A DNA stretch of 64,000 bases, from positions 5,275,001 through 5,339,000 of the forward strand of contig OZ020624.1 in assembly GCA_963971575.1 (NCBI GenBank). Reading direction: 5' to 3'. Under the pieces are notes generated by a model. The model was not told the DNA's origin. It saw only the letters and a list, made by a program, of their open reading frames with translations, and did no database searches. Source of the stretch: Liopterus haemorrhoidalis. Its lineage: Eukaryota; Arthropoda; Insecta; Coleoptera; Dytiscidae. This document shows positions 52,957 to 63,422 of this stretch, in pieces. How positions within the stretch are numbered: position 1 is the stretch's first letter; the number at the start of each line of letters is the position of its first letter. A program made the position numbers and the translations under genes.

Positions 52957-53254
52957 CAATGATATAACTGTAATAAAAATTCAAATAAAATGTTATAATG
53001 AGACATTTATCATATGTCAATTTAATTTTTTTACCGTTGCTGGGTAACAAATACTTATTCGCCAATCAGAGCAAGGGAATAACTTATACTGCCCTTTATC
53101 TGAAGTGTCGTTGGCCGGATAAGATATTCTGGTGTTTATTTCGATGTTTATCCTATCCGAGCTTTATCCAACGATTGTAAAAGCGATTTTTTGACTTTAT
53201 ACCGGGAATGGCGTTATCCGAGCTTTATCCAACGATTGTAAAAGCGGCCCTTAA
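52957..53254. repeat. 33-bp direct duplication
   Basis: TTATCCGAGCTTTATCCAAC followed by GATTGTAAAAGCG occurs at about 53152-53184 and again at 53214-53246. The surroundings (GGCCGGATAAG and AAGCGGCCCTTA) suggest a decayed TIR element bordering the LINE scrap. Confidence 0.75.
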
Positions 53255-53350
53255 TCGCATAAGAACTGGTCATGGTAGATGCAACGACTTGTTGTATAAG
53301 TAGGGTTTGACACCTTCCCCAGAATGTGATTGTGGAACACCTTATCAAAC
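53255..53350 (+). pseudogene. LINE C-terminal Cys-rich scrap
   Basis: NRIRTGHGRCNDLLYK, stop, then GLTPSPECDCGTPYQT matches the R-TGHG--N--L--G----P-C-CG pattern found near the C-terminus of I/jockey-type LINE proteins. It is only about 32 codons long. Confidence 0.7.
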
Positions 53351-53541
53351 TATATATTGAATAATTGTCCAGTTGAATAATTAGGTTTTAAAATGGTACA
53401 TGTTAAAAGGATAAAAGAAATATAGTGTTTAAAGATTTTTTGATGGTCTCCAAGAGAAATGAGAAAAAGAGAAAGATCATCAGTAAAATAAAAAACACAA
53501 TAGGGGATAGGCATGATTTTATTTTAATTTTTTATTATATT

Positions 53542-53913
53542 CCCAGCAAACATTTTTATACGGGCCAGTACTGGTAAAGCACATACTCCCCGGCATTGAA
53601 AGTAATGGGCCAGTACCCCGGTGTCCCCGGGGCCGTTACTGGCCCATTGATGTATCAGTTGCTGGCCCAGCAACGGTAAAGTGCAAAATAATCGCATTAG
53701 TTGCAAGATTTATTTCTGATGGTTTTAAGTAAAAAGTATGAGTGAAGAAGAGTGCTTATAAAATGCTGGTAAAGTACTTCGTACAGGCGGAATGCGAAAT
53801 ACAAATGTGAAGTACATTATTAATACTGGCGTTGCACTTACTTTTGGTGCCAGTAATTTACCAGCATAAAAGCAGTTTGCCAGCATTCGGCCGTTAGTTG
53901 AATGTTTGCTGGG
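53542..53913. mobile_element. MITE with CCCAGCAAACATT ends, TSD ATT
   Basis: CCCAGCAAACATT and AATGTTTGCTGGG are perfect inverted ends with ATT at 53539-53541 and 53914-53916. The interior has repeated GGCCAGTA/TGCTGGTAAAG motifs in both orientations. A 3-bp duplication would fit a Harbinger relative, though ATT is not the usual TWA. Confidence 0.8.
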
Positions 53914-53916
53914 ATT

Positions 53917-54260
53917 CCTCTTGTTCCATATAAACATAAAAAACAGTTTTGCATTTTTTTTTTTTTAATTTGAAGGCTTAAAAAAATCATAAATGTGTGT
54001 AGCGCGCGAAAACGACGTGTGACGTCATACCCCTTCTATGTGACGCAGTACACTACTAGCCTACCCAGTGTACTGCGTACAGCCTACCTAGTGTACAGCG
54101 TGCAGCCTACATAGTCTGTTGTGAACTTATTTGCTTGTATAACTTTTATAGGTTATGTAAAGTTAGAGTGATTTTAATAAAAATAAAGTTTAATTCTATT
54201 AAAAATAAAAACAATTTATACATGTTTACCGAATTAAAAATATATTAAAGTATATAAAAT
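53917..54260. other. Spacer with short repeats and a CRE-like palindrome
   Basis: The segment 54010-54120 has GTGTGACGTCATACCCC and three diverged copies of AGCCTACCTAGTGTAC. TGACGTCA is the consensus cAMP-response-type palindrome. It lies upstream of the THAP relic and could be its promoter or a terminal repeat array. Confidence 0.45.
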
Positions 54261-54470
54261 ATGGAAGATCCAGGCCCCAGTACTTCGACTCATAGTCGAA
54301 AATATTGTTTAGTACCGATGTGCACAAATAGTTCAAATATAAATCCAAAAAAATAATTTATATACCTGATGGCGAAAAACAACAGAAAAGGCGAAATTTG
54401 TGGCTGAAAGCTATGAGGCGAAATAAAACCGATATTTCAGAAAAAAGTAAACTTTTGTTGTGTGCATAAA
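54261..54470 (+). pseudogene. THAP-like zinc-finger exon, possibly P-element derived
   Basis: MEDPGPSTSTHSRKYCLVPM then CTNSS, a frameshift after the A-run at 54345-54352, then IPDGEKQQKRRNLWLKAMRR and NKTDISEKSKLLLCA. This fits the start of a THAP domain (C-x4-C, then P, then the invariant W) as found in P-element-type transposases and THAP proteins. The second Cys/His pair is not readable. The frame is broken. Confidence 0.5.
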
Positions 54471-55666
54471 TGTATCAATGTTGGATAAATTATCACTCTG
54501 AGCCCTAACAAAATCTTTATCTGCCATTTTAATAATAAATGCGTGAAAAATTGTTTTAAAGCAAATACAAAACTCTCGAACAATACAATATACACAGGTA
54601 AAAATTATGTTGTAGCTGTATGTGTGACGTCAAACCCCAGTCGTTTGACGTCATACCCAGTCGTATTTACTCGGCAACCTTCGAGCCGTGGTCGGCTTAT
54701 TTCAAATTTACAATATTTTAATTAAAAAATTTGGCTATAATATTAATTAAAATGTGATTTTTGTTTTGTTAGGTGACATAACTAACATTAACATAACAAA
54801 AAAATGTAATTTTAAGGAAATATAAATTTTATGCGTATCCCCTATTCAATAGAACACAACTTAATTTAACTATTGATGTTTGTAAACTAGGTGTACAAAA
54901 ATAATTTCAGGCCAATAAACATTGTTCAAAAAAACAGATTATTTCTTACAAAATAAGTTAATTATTTCAATTTCGTTATAATCCTGAAAATCCTGGGATT
55001 CAGCTTTTAAAAACAACCGGGAACCCAGAATCCCGGGGTTGCAATCCCTACTCATCACGAACGTTGGCTACCCCGTTCCACCTGTCTCCCCAAATTGTCG
55101 CTCGTTGTGCTGCGTTTTATTTTAAACCTATATTCACCTTAATCCTTAATTTTTTGACATGTTCCTATAATCAATTTTCCCAAATAACAGTTATTAGATT
55201 AATTTGTAACAAAATACCATTCGTGAAAAAAGTAATCCACAAATCAATCAAAGGGATTATAAGTGATTTTCATTCCCGTCATTTCTCTTTTTCGGCCTAA
55301 ACGAATGATAATCAAAAAGCGAGTATGTTAGTCGCATAAGCCACCCAAACAAATTGAATTTGAAGGGAGATCTATTATGTAAATAAATGAAAAAACAAGA
55401 AGATTTAGAAAAACGGAAATTCACTATGCTATTAATCTTTTTCTTTTAAATTTCTTTTGTTCGTAAAAACTGTTTCCGTTTGAAACTTTTGTGAACTGGG
55501 AAATGAACAGTTAAATTAAAAAAACTGCTTAAATTTATTCGAAACAGAATACGCTTTGAGAAAAATAGATAACAGGCATATTCCACTATTACGACATGTT
55601 TCGTGTTAGGCTGTTGTCATAAAGCAAATTTGCTCTTTAAATGAACCATTGTATTTTTGTTGATAT
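54471..55666. other. Unassigned stretch
   Basis: GTGACGTCAAACCCCAGTCG and TTGACGTCATACCC near 54625-54655 echo the block at 54020. CCCGGGGTTGCAATCCCT near 55030 resembles a hAT-like end without a partner. No coding is recognised. Confidence 0.4.
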
Positions 55667-56334
55667 TGTCACAATTATGATATAATTGTATGCTAATGTC
55701 CCAATTCCTTGAGCGGCCTTTAGGCCGTGTAGGTCACGGTTGCCGACTTGCGGTTTTGGTAATTAAAGAATGTGCAGAGTGTTGCGTGTTTATCAACATA
55801 AGTTTTGAACTACTTTCTGATGTGTTGATAAACATTATTCAATTGTGCCGACTATGGTCTTTAATTGCTGCCAACAATTACACAAATGAATAATGTTTCC
55901 AAAACAATTGAGGTAGGACCTGACGTCATAGTGTCCTGGTTAACAGTTATAAAATGGTCTTAGGGAATAGAGTCAGAGGTTATTCATTGGGAGTCAGTGA
56001 TTCATTGAGTCAGTCATTGAAGTAGTCAGTTATTCAGTAGTTATTCATTCGATCATTTTTGTGAGCACGCTACCCGAGGACCAGCCCAGCTGTTCAAGTC
56101 ATCAACCCGAGATGTGAGTGCCGTCTACAGGGCTTCTCCACGTGTCCGCCTCGTGCGGATACATGGGGTGGTTCACCGATCCTGGAGAAGCCGGGGCAAG
56201 AACGGGACTTACATCAACTACTAAAAGACAACACCAGCAGCCATTCTGACAGTTATTTGTGTTGTGATATAAAATTATTATTATATAATAAATTTTGTAG
56301 AAAAGATGTCCGTTCTTGAATCCATCCCGTGACA
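55667..56334 (+). mobile_element. Solo LTR of a retrotransposon, TSD ATAT
   Basis: The 668-bp unit starts TGTCACAATTATGATATAAT and ends CATCCCGTGACA, so it has TGTCAC...GTGACA inverted tips. ATAT flanks it (55663-55666 and 56335-56338). It contains a TATA box (TTATAAAATGG near 55948), a run of GAGTCAGT/TCATTG repeats after it (55970-56050) and an AATAAA signal (56288). No internal coding, primer-binding site or second LTR follows, so recombination has removed the body. Family (gypsy-, BEL- or other-like) is not determinable from the LTR alone. Confidence 0.8.
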
Positions 56335-56339
56335 ATATA

Positions 56340-56920
56340 CGAGGTAAATAAGGCCTTACAAAATTTAAGAGATGGCGCTAGTAGTATCAAAACAAGTTTT
56401 TTTTTTCTGAAAAACACTATCTGTCTATAGACTGCTGTCAAATTTTAGCCATACCCATCAAATGATTTCATTTTTATAATCGATTGAAGCAAACGAGCTT
56501 CGTGCAGTGATTAAACACTTTCATTTGATAGACAAAACACCAAAGAAATCAAAACCGGGTTGAATCAAAGCCAAATGAAGTTCAGGGTACTTTTTCACCA
56601 GTGCTTAAAATTGTTTACAATTGGGTGAATGAGTTTAAATGTGGTAGAACATCCACCAAGTGATGCACATCGTTCGGGACGTCCACTTGAGGTGACTATG
56701 CTAGAAACAATTGACAAAATCCACGATATGGTCTTGAGTGACCGACGAATCAAAGTGCGCAAACTTGTTGAGACCACAGGTATATCACATGGCTTAGTGG
56801 TTCCAATTTTGCACGAAAAATTGAGTATGAAAAATATATCGGCAAGATGGGTCTGGCGTTTGCTCACAGTGGAGAATAAGCGAAATCGTGTGGTCAATTC
56901 AATGGCTGGTTTGGAGCTGC
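56340..56920 (+). pseudogene. Mariner N-terminal half (SETMAR-type family)
   Basis: A terminus CGAGGTAAATAAGGCC follows TA at 56338-56339. The leader holds GATGGCGCTAG. After frameshifts it reads VYNWVNEFKCGRTS-like sequence, then DAHRSGRPLEVTMLETIDKI, HDMVLSDRRIKVRKLVETTG, ISHGLVVPILHEKLSMKNIS and RWVWRLLTVENKRNRVVNSM. These are the two HTH motifs and linker of a mariner transposase. It is truncated before the catalytic core. Confidence 0.88.
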
Positions 56921-57117
56921 AGTGTATAATGATACACTCAGATATCAGGTACATATCGATGTGCCAGCTCGCCGGATTAAAGAAGGCGATTGCCGGCGTT
57001 GGTCGACCGGAGCTAGCAGTTGTTGCCTGGCTAGCGAAATGTTAACTTGTTCAATTATTAATGTATGATTTAATTATAATGTACATTATTATTGTGGGAA
57101 TAAAAAATTAATAAAAG
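56921..57117. other. Fragment of unknown origin with an A-rich end
   Basis: The GC-richer stretch 56945-57045 (GTGCCAGCTCGCCGGATTAA...) is open in frame to 57045 and is followed by AATAAAAAATTAATAAAAGT. It looks like the 3' end of a retroelement, but I cannot place it. Confidence 0.3.
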
Positions 57118-57119
57118 TA

Positions 57120-58460
57120 CAAGGTGTCTCAAAAGAAATTTTATATTTATTTAGCTTACTGCGTGAACGCAACGTATCCGAGGGGCGCGGGGGTTATGTC
57201 AATCGGTAGCCTGGCTCTTGGGAATTCAGTCGCTATGGAGCGTTTCTCGGGAGCAGCCGCGCGTTATGCGTGCGAGAGTTTTACAAAAACGGTGATTCGG
57301 CGACTGTAGCACGTAGAAAATTCTGCAGTATTCGAGGTCTTCGCCACTTAAATGATGCGCCAAGCATTCCTCTCATTCTACATTGGGTTAAAAAGTTTGA
57401 AGAGACTGGTACAACGCTGGATAAATCAAAATCCGGGCGACCTAGGTCATCAAGAACGGTAGAAAACGTGGAGAATGTTAATCAGTCTGTTCGTGACGAC
57501 CCGAACCTTTCAATTCGGAAGCGCGCAAGTGCTTTAAATGTGCATAGATCATCATTACATCGCATTATGCACAAAGACCTAAAGCTGCACCCCTACAAAA
57601 TTCAATTGGTGCAAGAATTAAAGCCCCAAGATGCCAGTCAGAGGCTTAATTTCGTAAATCAGGTGATTGAGCGATTTTCAACGTTTACCAACATTTTGTT
57701 TTCGGATGAAGCTCATTTTCATCTTAGTGGCCACGTAAAGCAGAACTGCCGCTACTGGAGTGCAACGAATCCGAAGCGCAAGCATCAGAAACCCCTACAT
57801 TCGCCTAAAGTGACCGTATGGGCTGCGATGTCGGCGCGAGGAATTATCGGCCCTTACTTTTTTGAAGACGAAAGGGGGCGTGCAGTTACAGTGAATTCAG
57901 AGCGTTATGTGGAGATGTTAGACAACTTCTTGGTACCTGAACTGCAAAACTTTCCTGGCTATAACCAAAGAACATGGTTCCAACAGGACGGAGCAACTTC
58001 ACACACGTCCAATATGTCTCTGCCACGTGTTCGTGAAATTTTCTCAGGCATCTCCCGGAGAGGTATCTCCCGGAGGCATCTCCCGGAGGCATCTCCCGGA
58101 GAGGTGACATAAATTGGCCTCCACGCAGTCCAGATTTAACTCCTATGGACTTTTTCCTATGGGGTTATCTTAAATCTAAAGTTTACGCAAATAAACCGAC
58201 TTCACTGGCGCATTTGAAAGAAAATATCCGTCACGAAATGGCAGCCATCCCTAAGTCCACCTGCCGAGACGTCATAAGTAATTTTACTGTTCGATTAAAT
58301 GAGTGCCGAGAACGCGAGGGTCTATATTTAGACGATATTATTTTTAAGAAATAAATCCCCAAAAAGTGTATTTTAATAATTAATAAACATTTTTTCTATA
58401 TACGGCTTACTTTTTTTTTAATCGATCCACTAAATATAAAATTTCTTTTGAGACACCTTG
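57120..58460 (+). mobile_element. Full-length DD41D mariner-type element with lesions, TSD TA
   Basis: 1341 bp with CAAGGTGTCTCAAAAG ends and TA at 57118-57119 and 58461-58462. It is a sister of 46692-48001 in the opposite orientation. The ends are intact, so it could be moved in trans. Confidence 0.97.
57198..58354 (+). pseudogene. DD41D transposase with one frameshift and a short tandem expansion
   Basis: It starts MSIGSLALGNSVAMERFSG, then loses one base near 57256 (GAGCAGCCGCG versus GAGCAGACCGCG in the intact copy), shifting frame. From 57270 the frame carries the HTHs, SDEAHFHLSGH and WFQQDGATSH. At 58045-58103 the segment ILSGKLISQRGD-equivalent is replaced by about four copies of GGCATCTCCCGGA(GA), which ends the frame at 58112. 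The third aspartate (PMDFFLWG) sits in another frame (58145-58354). It cannot encode a whole transposase. Confidence 0.95.
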
Positions 58461-58462
58461 TA

Positions 58463-58700
58463 TATTTTTTATTTACGACACCACAGGAGCTTTTTCTTCG
58501 CAATCAACAAGTTCCTGCATCGATACATAACCGTTGATAAAACAGGGATCCACCACAACACTCCAGAGACAATGGAATAGTCAAAACAGTGGGTTTGTGG
58601 AGGCGATCCGATTCCATAAAAGGCGAAGACGATGAAATCGGCTAGCAAAATGATGAGCACGTTTTTTTTTTGGGGATGCACGCGGAATTTTCTTGGTCAA
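58463..58700 (-). other. Unidentified hydrophobic frame beside the mariner
   Basis: A 70-codon minus-strand frame (58469-58681) reads VLIILLADFIVFAFYGIGSP then VSGVLWWIPVLSTVMYRC, two hydrophobic segments around a PPQTHCFDYS loop. It looks like part of a membrane protein rather than a TE, but it starts at an A-run and ends beside the mariner TA. A host exon fragment is possible; I cannot name it. Confidence 0.25.
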
Positions 58701-59129
58701 ATATTGTTCAAAATAGATCTAATTATAAAATATTTTCTGTAAATAATTTGCAGTTGAATAAAAAGGGGTCACGACAACTCGTCTACAAATTTTACGTCAG
58801 ACAATTTGTATACAGACATTAGGTATACAGACTTGTCGTCTACCACGAGAAATTTTATTCTAAGCAATTTATAAAAAATAAGCTTTAGGGGTATTAGTAA
58901 AAAGATGATACGGTACTTCAAATTCAGTTATAATGCGAATAAAATTAAATGTATACAATTTACAATTACATATGTAAATAATTACAAAAAAAAAAAAAAT
59001 AATGCAACAAACCAATACTAAAAAAAAAATGCTTGTATTAAAGCAAAAATATTTATTTATACAGAGCCAATTAAACAATCCTATTCAAAATGTGCTTTTC
59101 TATATAAACAAAACTCTAAATAAAAAATT
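58701..59129. other. Unassigned stretch
   Basis: A short inverted pair ACGACAA...TTGTCGT lies around 58771-58834. Poly-A/T runs follow. No coding. Confidence 0.4.
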
Positions 59130-59270
59130 ATGTGAAGTGTGAATTTTCACACATTTCAGGGCTTCGCAGGTATTTAGTAAGTGAATGATGATTATTTGGA
59201 ATGCCAAAACAAATTTTATGTTAAAATATTTTTTTATTAATTTTAATTCGAATACCTAATACCTTTATCC
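59130..59270 (-). mobile_element. Family B right-end fragment
   Basis: ATGTGAAGTGTGAATTTTCA then CACATTTCAGGGCTTCGCAG and GTATTTAGTAAGTGAATGAT, ending in AATTTTAATTCGAATACC, is the reverse complement of the right end of B copies 1 and 3, with two substitutions in the terminus. Confidence 0.8.
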
Positions 59271-59274
59271 AATA

Positions 59275-59985
59275 TTTAGGATTAACTGATCTGTTCGCTG
59301 AGGTTTTAACTCAAATTATGGAGATAGAGAAAATCCACAACAAATATCTACGATGGACACTTTCAATCGATAAAAGAACACCGCTCTACATAATGCACGA
59401 GGAAACGAAGAGGCATAAACTATGCGTTGAAACGGGCAGAAGAGCAATAATCTAGGAGGAAAAAACAAGAATTGGAAAGAGCTGGTTTTTGCATGCTGGG
59501 AGCAGATAAGAAGAAAAGAAGAAAATAAACTAGAGAAGAATGACTGGGAACTAGAATGCTCAAAGTATTACGAAAAAAAAGGCTATTCAACAACAGAAGT
59601 AGAGAGCCGAAGACGAATGGGAGTTAGCTTAAAAGAAGAAATTGTGAGAAGGGAAAAGGACATGGAACTGCAACAACGAAGAGAGAAGATACAGATATCA
59701 AAATACAACCCCAGATACAGGTTTTTAGAAACAATAGACATGTATCTAAGAAAACAATCAAAAAACCAAAAAATAATAGCCAGATTCAGAGTAGGAAACG
59801 AAGAAAGAAGGAACGAATACTGGAGAGAAAAAGAAGAAAAGAAGTGCAGAATATGTGAGAGGAATGAAGAGACAATAGAGCATCTAATACGTGACTGCAA
59901 GGAAGAAGTGAGAAACCCGAAATCAGCAATACAAATACTCAATGACGAAAACCCGGATGAAACCTGGATGAAGACTACATACTAA
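59275..59985 (+). pseudogene. LINE C-terminal region
   Basis: On the plus strand: LTQIMEIEKIHNKYLRWTLS, TPLYIMHEETKRHKLCVETG, then in another frame KTRIGKSWFLHACWEQIRRK, ECSKYYEKKGYSTTEVESRR, and the open frame 59617-59985 with RKQSKNQKIIARFRVGNEER, KKCRICERNEETIEHLIRDC. The final Cys/His knuckle (C-x2-C...H-x4-C) closes many arthropod non-LTR proteins. The RT domain is absent; the last 120 codons are intact. Confidence 0.8.
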
Positions 59986-60163
59986 ATAAAAGACTGTAAA
60001 TAACTATTTTTTACTAGGGCTCCAAATATCATAATATTATGGATACTTCTAGACATGACACCACAACCGAGTTTAGTTAATTTTTTTCCAAATTTTGGCA
60101 CACCAAGCTCAAAATATTCACCATCACTGTTATAAACTCTGCTATTAAAAATAGGTTTAATGC

Positions 60164-60630
60164 TTGGTTTATATACGGAACAAGAATAAGGAATAGGAAA
60201 TAAGAATAGTACACAAGATGTTAAAACATGGCTGCGCCGTATATCGGTTTATGTAGGAATGAAATTTAACTTAAACATAAGAATAGTTGGTAACATTCAA
60301 CATTTTATTTTTATTTCAAGAATAAGACACGATAAGCCTGCGCACAGCAATCAAAATGTCTGCCGTAATAAAGTTTGTTCAACAGATGTTTTTCAGTTGT
60401 GATCAGAGGGTTGTAAACAACAATAAAATGTTTTTAACGGTAATAAATGAAATTTTTTTAAAGGTTATATGAATCAGAACCTGTCAAATAACAAACGTTA
60501 AACACAGGCCAACGCAAGTACGCAAGCGCAGCGACGAAATGTTATGTCCTATATAAACGGTTTAATATTTTTTATTCTTGTGTACTATTCTTATTTCCTA
60601 TTCCTTATTCTTGTTCTGTATATAAACCAA
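60164..60630. mobile_element. MITE with ~55-bp inverted repeats
   Basis: TTGGTTTATATACGGAACAA followed by GAATAAGGAATAGGAAATAA at the left is mirrored at the right (TTATTTCCTATTCCTTATTC then TTGTTCTGTATATAAACCAA) with very few mismatches. The 467-bp interior includes a GC-richer patch (60500-60540). A target duplication is not clear. No coding. Confidence 0.88.
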
Positions 60631-61202
60631 CCATAAGTAATTTCATCGATTGAATCTGTTTTCTATAATCCTAAAATAATGCCTCTTACATGTTTTTAAT
60701 TATAAATGAAATCCCTGGGAATATAAAATAAACAGAGAGCTTGTTGAGTACAGTTCACGAGATAATGTGGTCAATATAACACGGTATCGGTGGGATTTAA
60801 TCTCTCCTCCATGACCATTAGTAATCTGATTTAAGACCGTATTTTAATGCTTTCGTTCGGTAGCCGATCGTTTCTACAATCTACTCAATTCTCGTAAAAG
60901 ATCATGTTATATCCTGTTAACTTTCAATAAAATAGTAAGTGACAATATCATAAAACACAATTAAGGACTTGGAACCTTTTGGTTTCGATAGCTTGGAAGT
61001 AAACTGAAGAATTATGATACTGCAGACATTTTGATTGCTTTAAAAATCTTTTAAAATAACTATACGAAAGTGACACTAAAATTATTAAGAATAATAAAAT
61101 CGGGTAAGCGGTGGAAAACAAAAATAGCACTATCATTTTATCAGCGCAAATAGCATTTGTTGCTGTGCGCCAAAAATTTTAACTAACTAACTATCATTTT
61201 AT
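60631..61202. other. Unassigned stretch
   Basis: No recognised coding or repeats. Confidence 0.4.
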
Positions 61203-61310
61203 CAGTGGCATAACAAGAACTCATAGGCCCCTAGGCGAATTATTTCATGCCCCCCCTAATTTATAAAGCTTAGAGATTAAAAAGCTGAAATTTAAAAGTA
61301 AAATGTCTTA

Positions 61311-61990
61311 AGGCCGGTCTTTCCACCTTCTGATAAACTTCTGGGTAACTATCTGTTAAAGTTATCTGATACTTTATCTGTTGGATAAATGTCATTCCGT
61401 CTTTCAATTCATATTTATCTGTCAGATAGTTATCTGACGTATAATGAGACTGACATATTGAATCATCAGATTGGTAACACTGAATGTGTAACTGAAATAG
61501 GCGTTGAGAAAGATTTTGTTTTTGTTTTTTTATGGAAATAAATAAATAAATTGGTAAACCGACAGCTGTCGAGCCGTTTTTTTGGTTATTGTCATTAACA
61601 AAATTAAATTTATGTATGCGTTATACAAGATTTTAGCAATTATTAATGTCGTAAGAATGTAACAAAAATTGGGGGAATGAAAAATAGATAGTAGATATTA
61701 ATAATAATTGTTCTACGTTTATTTAATTTTTTAATTTTATTACGATTGATGCAAATACAAAATAAGTTATAATAAATTTGAAAAAAAGAAATTAAATCGC
61801 GGAGTATTCTTTCATTTAAATTTTTTCTGAATAATCAGTTTCTTCAGGTACGTCACCGACACAGTACTGATCTTTTGTGGGTGGTTCTTCATATCCACTC
61901 TTGTAACGCTAAAGTTGCGTAATACTGCAGTTGCTACTATACCAATTATAATCTTATTGCTCAAATTCGAAGCGAATATTAGAATTATTA
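61311..61990 (+). mobile_element. Harbinger-like element, one end plus transposase scrap
   Basis: TTA (61308-61310) precedes AGGCCGGTCTTTCCACCTTC, the inverted counterpart of the MITE end at 49709-49725, with the same TAACTATCTG/CAGATAGTTA motifs inside. The minus-strand frame 61812-62000 holds NKIIIGIVATAVLRNFSVTR, which resembles the C-terminal (VATAVLHN) helix of HARBI1-like transposases. The other end was replaced by the satellite array. Confidence 0.55.
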
Positions 61991-63035
61991 AACATTTCTG
62001 CAAATAATTATATTTGTAGATTCTTAGAAAATAAATCTGCAAAATATTGTTCATATCGGTCAAAGGATATAGCAGTGTCTAGAGTTTCTTGTTTATGGCT
62101 ACGAAACCCTAGACATTTCTGTATGTAATTATATTCGTAGATTCTTAGAGAAAAAATCTGCAAAATATTGTTAATATCAGTCAAAGAATATAGGAGTCTC
62201 TAGAGTTTCTCATTTATGCCTGCGAAACCCTAGAAATTTATATTTTTTTGTTATTTTATCCGCAGATCCTTAGAAAATAAATCTGCAAAATATTTTTCAT
62301 ATCGATCATAAGATATAGGAGTGTCTAGAATTTCTTGTTTATGCCTACGAAATCCTAGAAATTTCTATACGTTATTTTATCCGCAGATTCTTAGAAAATA
62401 AACCTGCAGAATATTTTTTATATCGATCATAGGATATAGGAGTGTTTAGTTTGTATATAGAGTTTTTTGTTTATGTCTACGAAACCCTAGACATTTCTAT
62501 ATGTTATTTTCCGCTGATTTTTAGAAAATAAATATGCAAAATATTTTTCATATCGATCATAAGATATAGGAGTGTCTAGAATTTCTTGTTTATGCCTACG
62601 AAATCCTAGACATTTCTATACGTTATTTTATCCGCAGATTCTTAGAAAATAAACCTGCAGAATATTTTTTATATCGATCATAGGATATAGGAGTGTTTAG
62701 TTTGTATATAGAGTTTTTTGTTTATGTCTACGAAACCCTAGACATTTCTATATGTTATTTTCCGCTGAGTTTTAGAAAATAAATATGCAAAATATTTTTT
62801 ATATCGATCATAAGATATAGGAGTGTCTAGAGTTTCTTGTTTATGCCTACGAAATCTTAGATATTTCTATAAGTTATTTTATTCGCAGTTTCTTAGAGAA
62901 TAAATATGCAAAATATTGTTCATATCGGTCAAATCATATAGGAGTATCTAGAGTTTCTTGTTTATGCCTACGAAATCCTAGACATTTCTATATGTAATTA
63001 TAATATTGGATTCTTAGAGAATAAATCTGCAAAAT
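61985..63035. repeat. 121-bp satellite array, locus 2 (about nine units, with higher-order repeats)
   Basis: CTACGAAA(C/T)C phrases recur at about 62100, 62220, 62345, 62477, 62596, 62728, 62847 and 62968. Spacing alternates 132 and 119 bp in the middle, so a 251-bp dimer is repeated (62349, 62600, 62851 are exactly 251 apart). The flank after the array (AGTTAGCCAATCACGAGAAC...GACGTCACAATGT) is shared with locus 1 at 33660. Confidence 0.95.
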
Positions 63036-63422
63036 ACCTGTCAATCAAGAGACTTCAAGAGTCCCCAGTTAGCCAATCACGAGAACCTTAGGAAAATTGA
63101 CGTCACAATGTAACCCAAATTTCATACATACACTTGCTAATTATATATGTACGATAAACAGTATCTTCGGTTTTGTTTAGTTCCAAGAGCCCCAATCGCA
63201 AATAGCTATCGTTGCTATGCACCAAAAATTTTAACTTTAACTAAGGGAGTCGTATCTACATAATAAATAAGTTATTATACAGGCAAAAATCACAGTCTTT
63301 TTTAATTCAAAATTTAAATATGTAGCTCTAATCAGCAGAACTTCTAAGGGCCTCCTAAATAATTGGGCCCCTAAGCGACAGCATAACTTGCATACCCCTA
63401 TTTACGCCACTGTCTATATACA

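Larger units (their letters stand above)
61203..63422. mobile_element. Possible hAT-type composite enclosing a Harbinger end and the satellite
   Basis: CAGTGGCATAACAAG (61203) and the inverted TTTACGCCACTG (to 63422) with GGCCCCTAGGCG/CGCTTAGGGGCC subtermini look like paired hAT ends. The 8-bp flanks (CATTTTAT and TCTATATA) do not match, so the pairing is tentative. It contains the Harbinger terminus at 61311, a HARBI1-like scrap, the 121-bp array and its flank. Confidence 0.45.

Noticed and set aside
58469..58681. Host membrane-protein exon
   Set aside because: Two hydrophobic stretches alone are not enough; there are no convincing splice sites or family match. Listed as unidentified.
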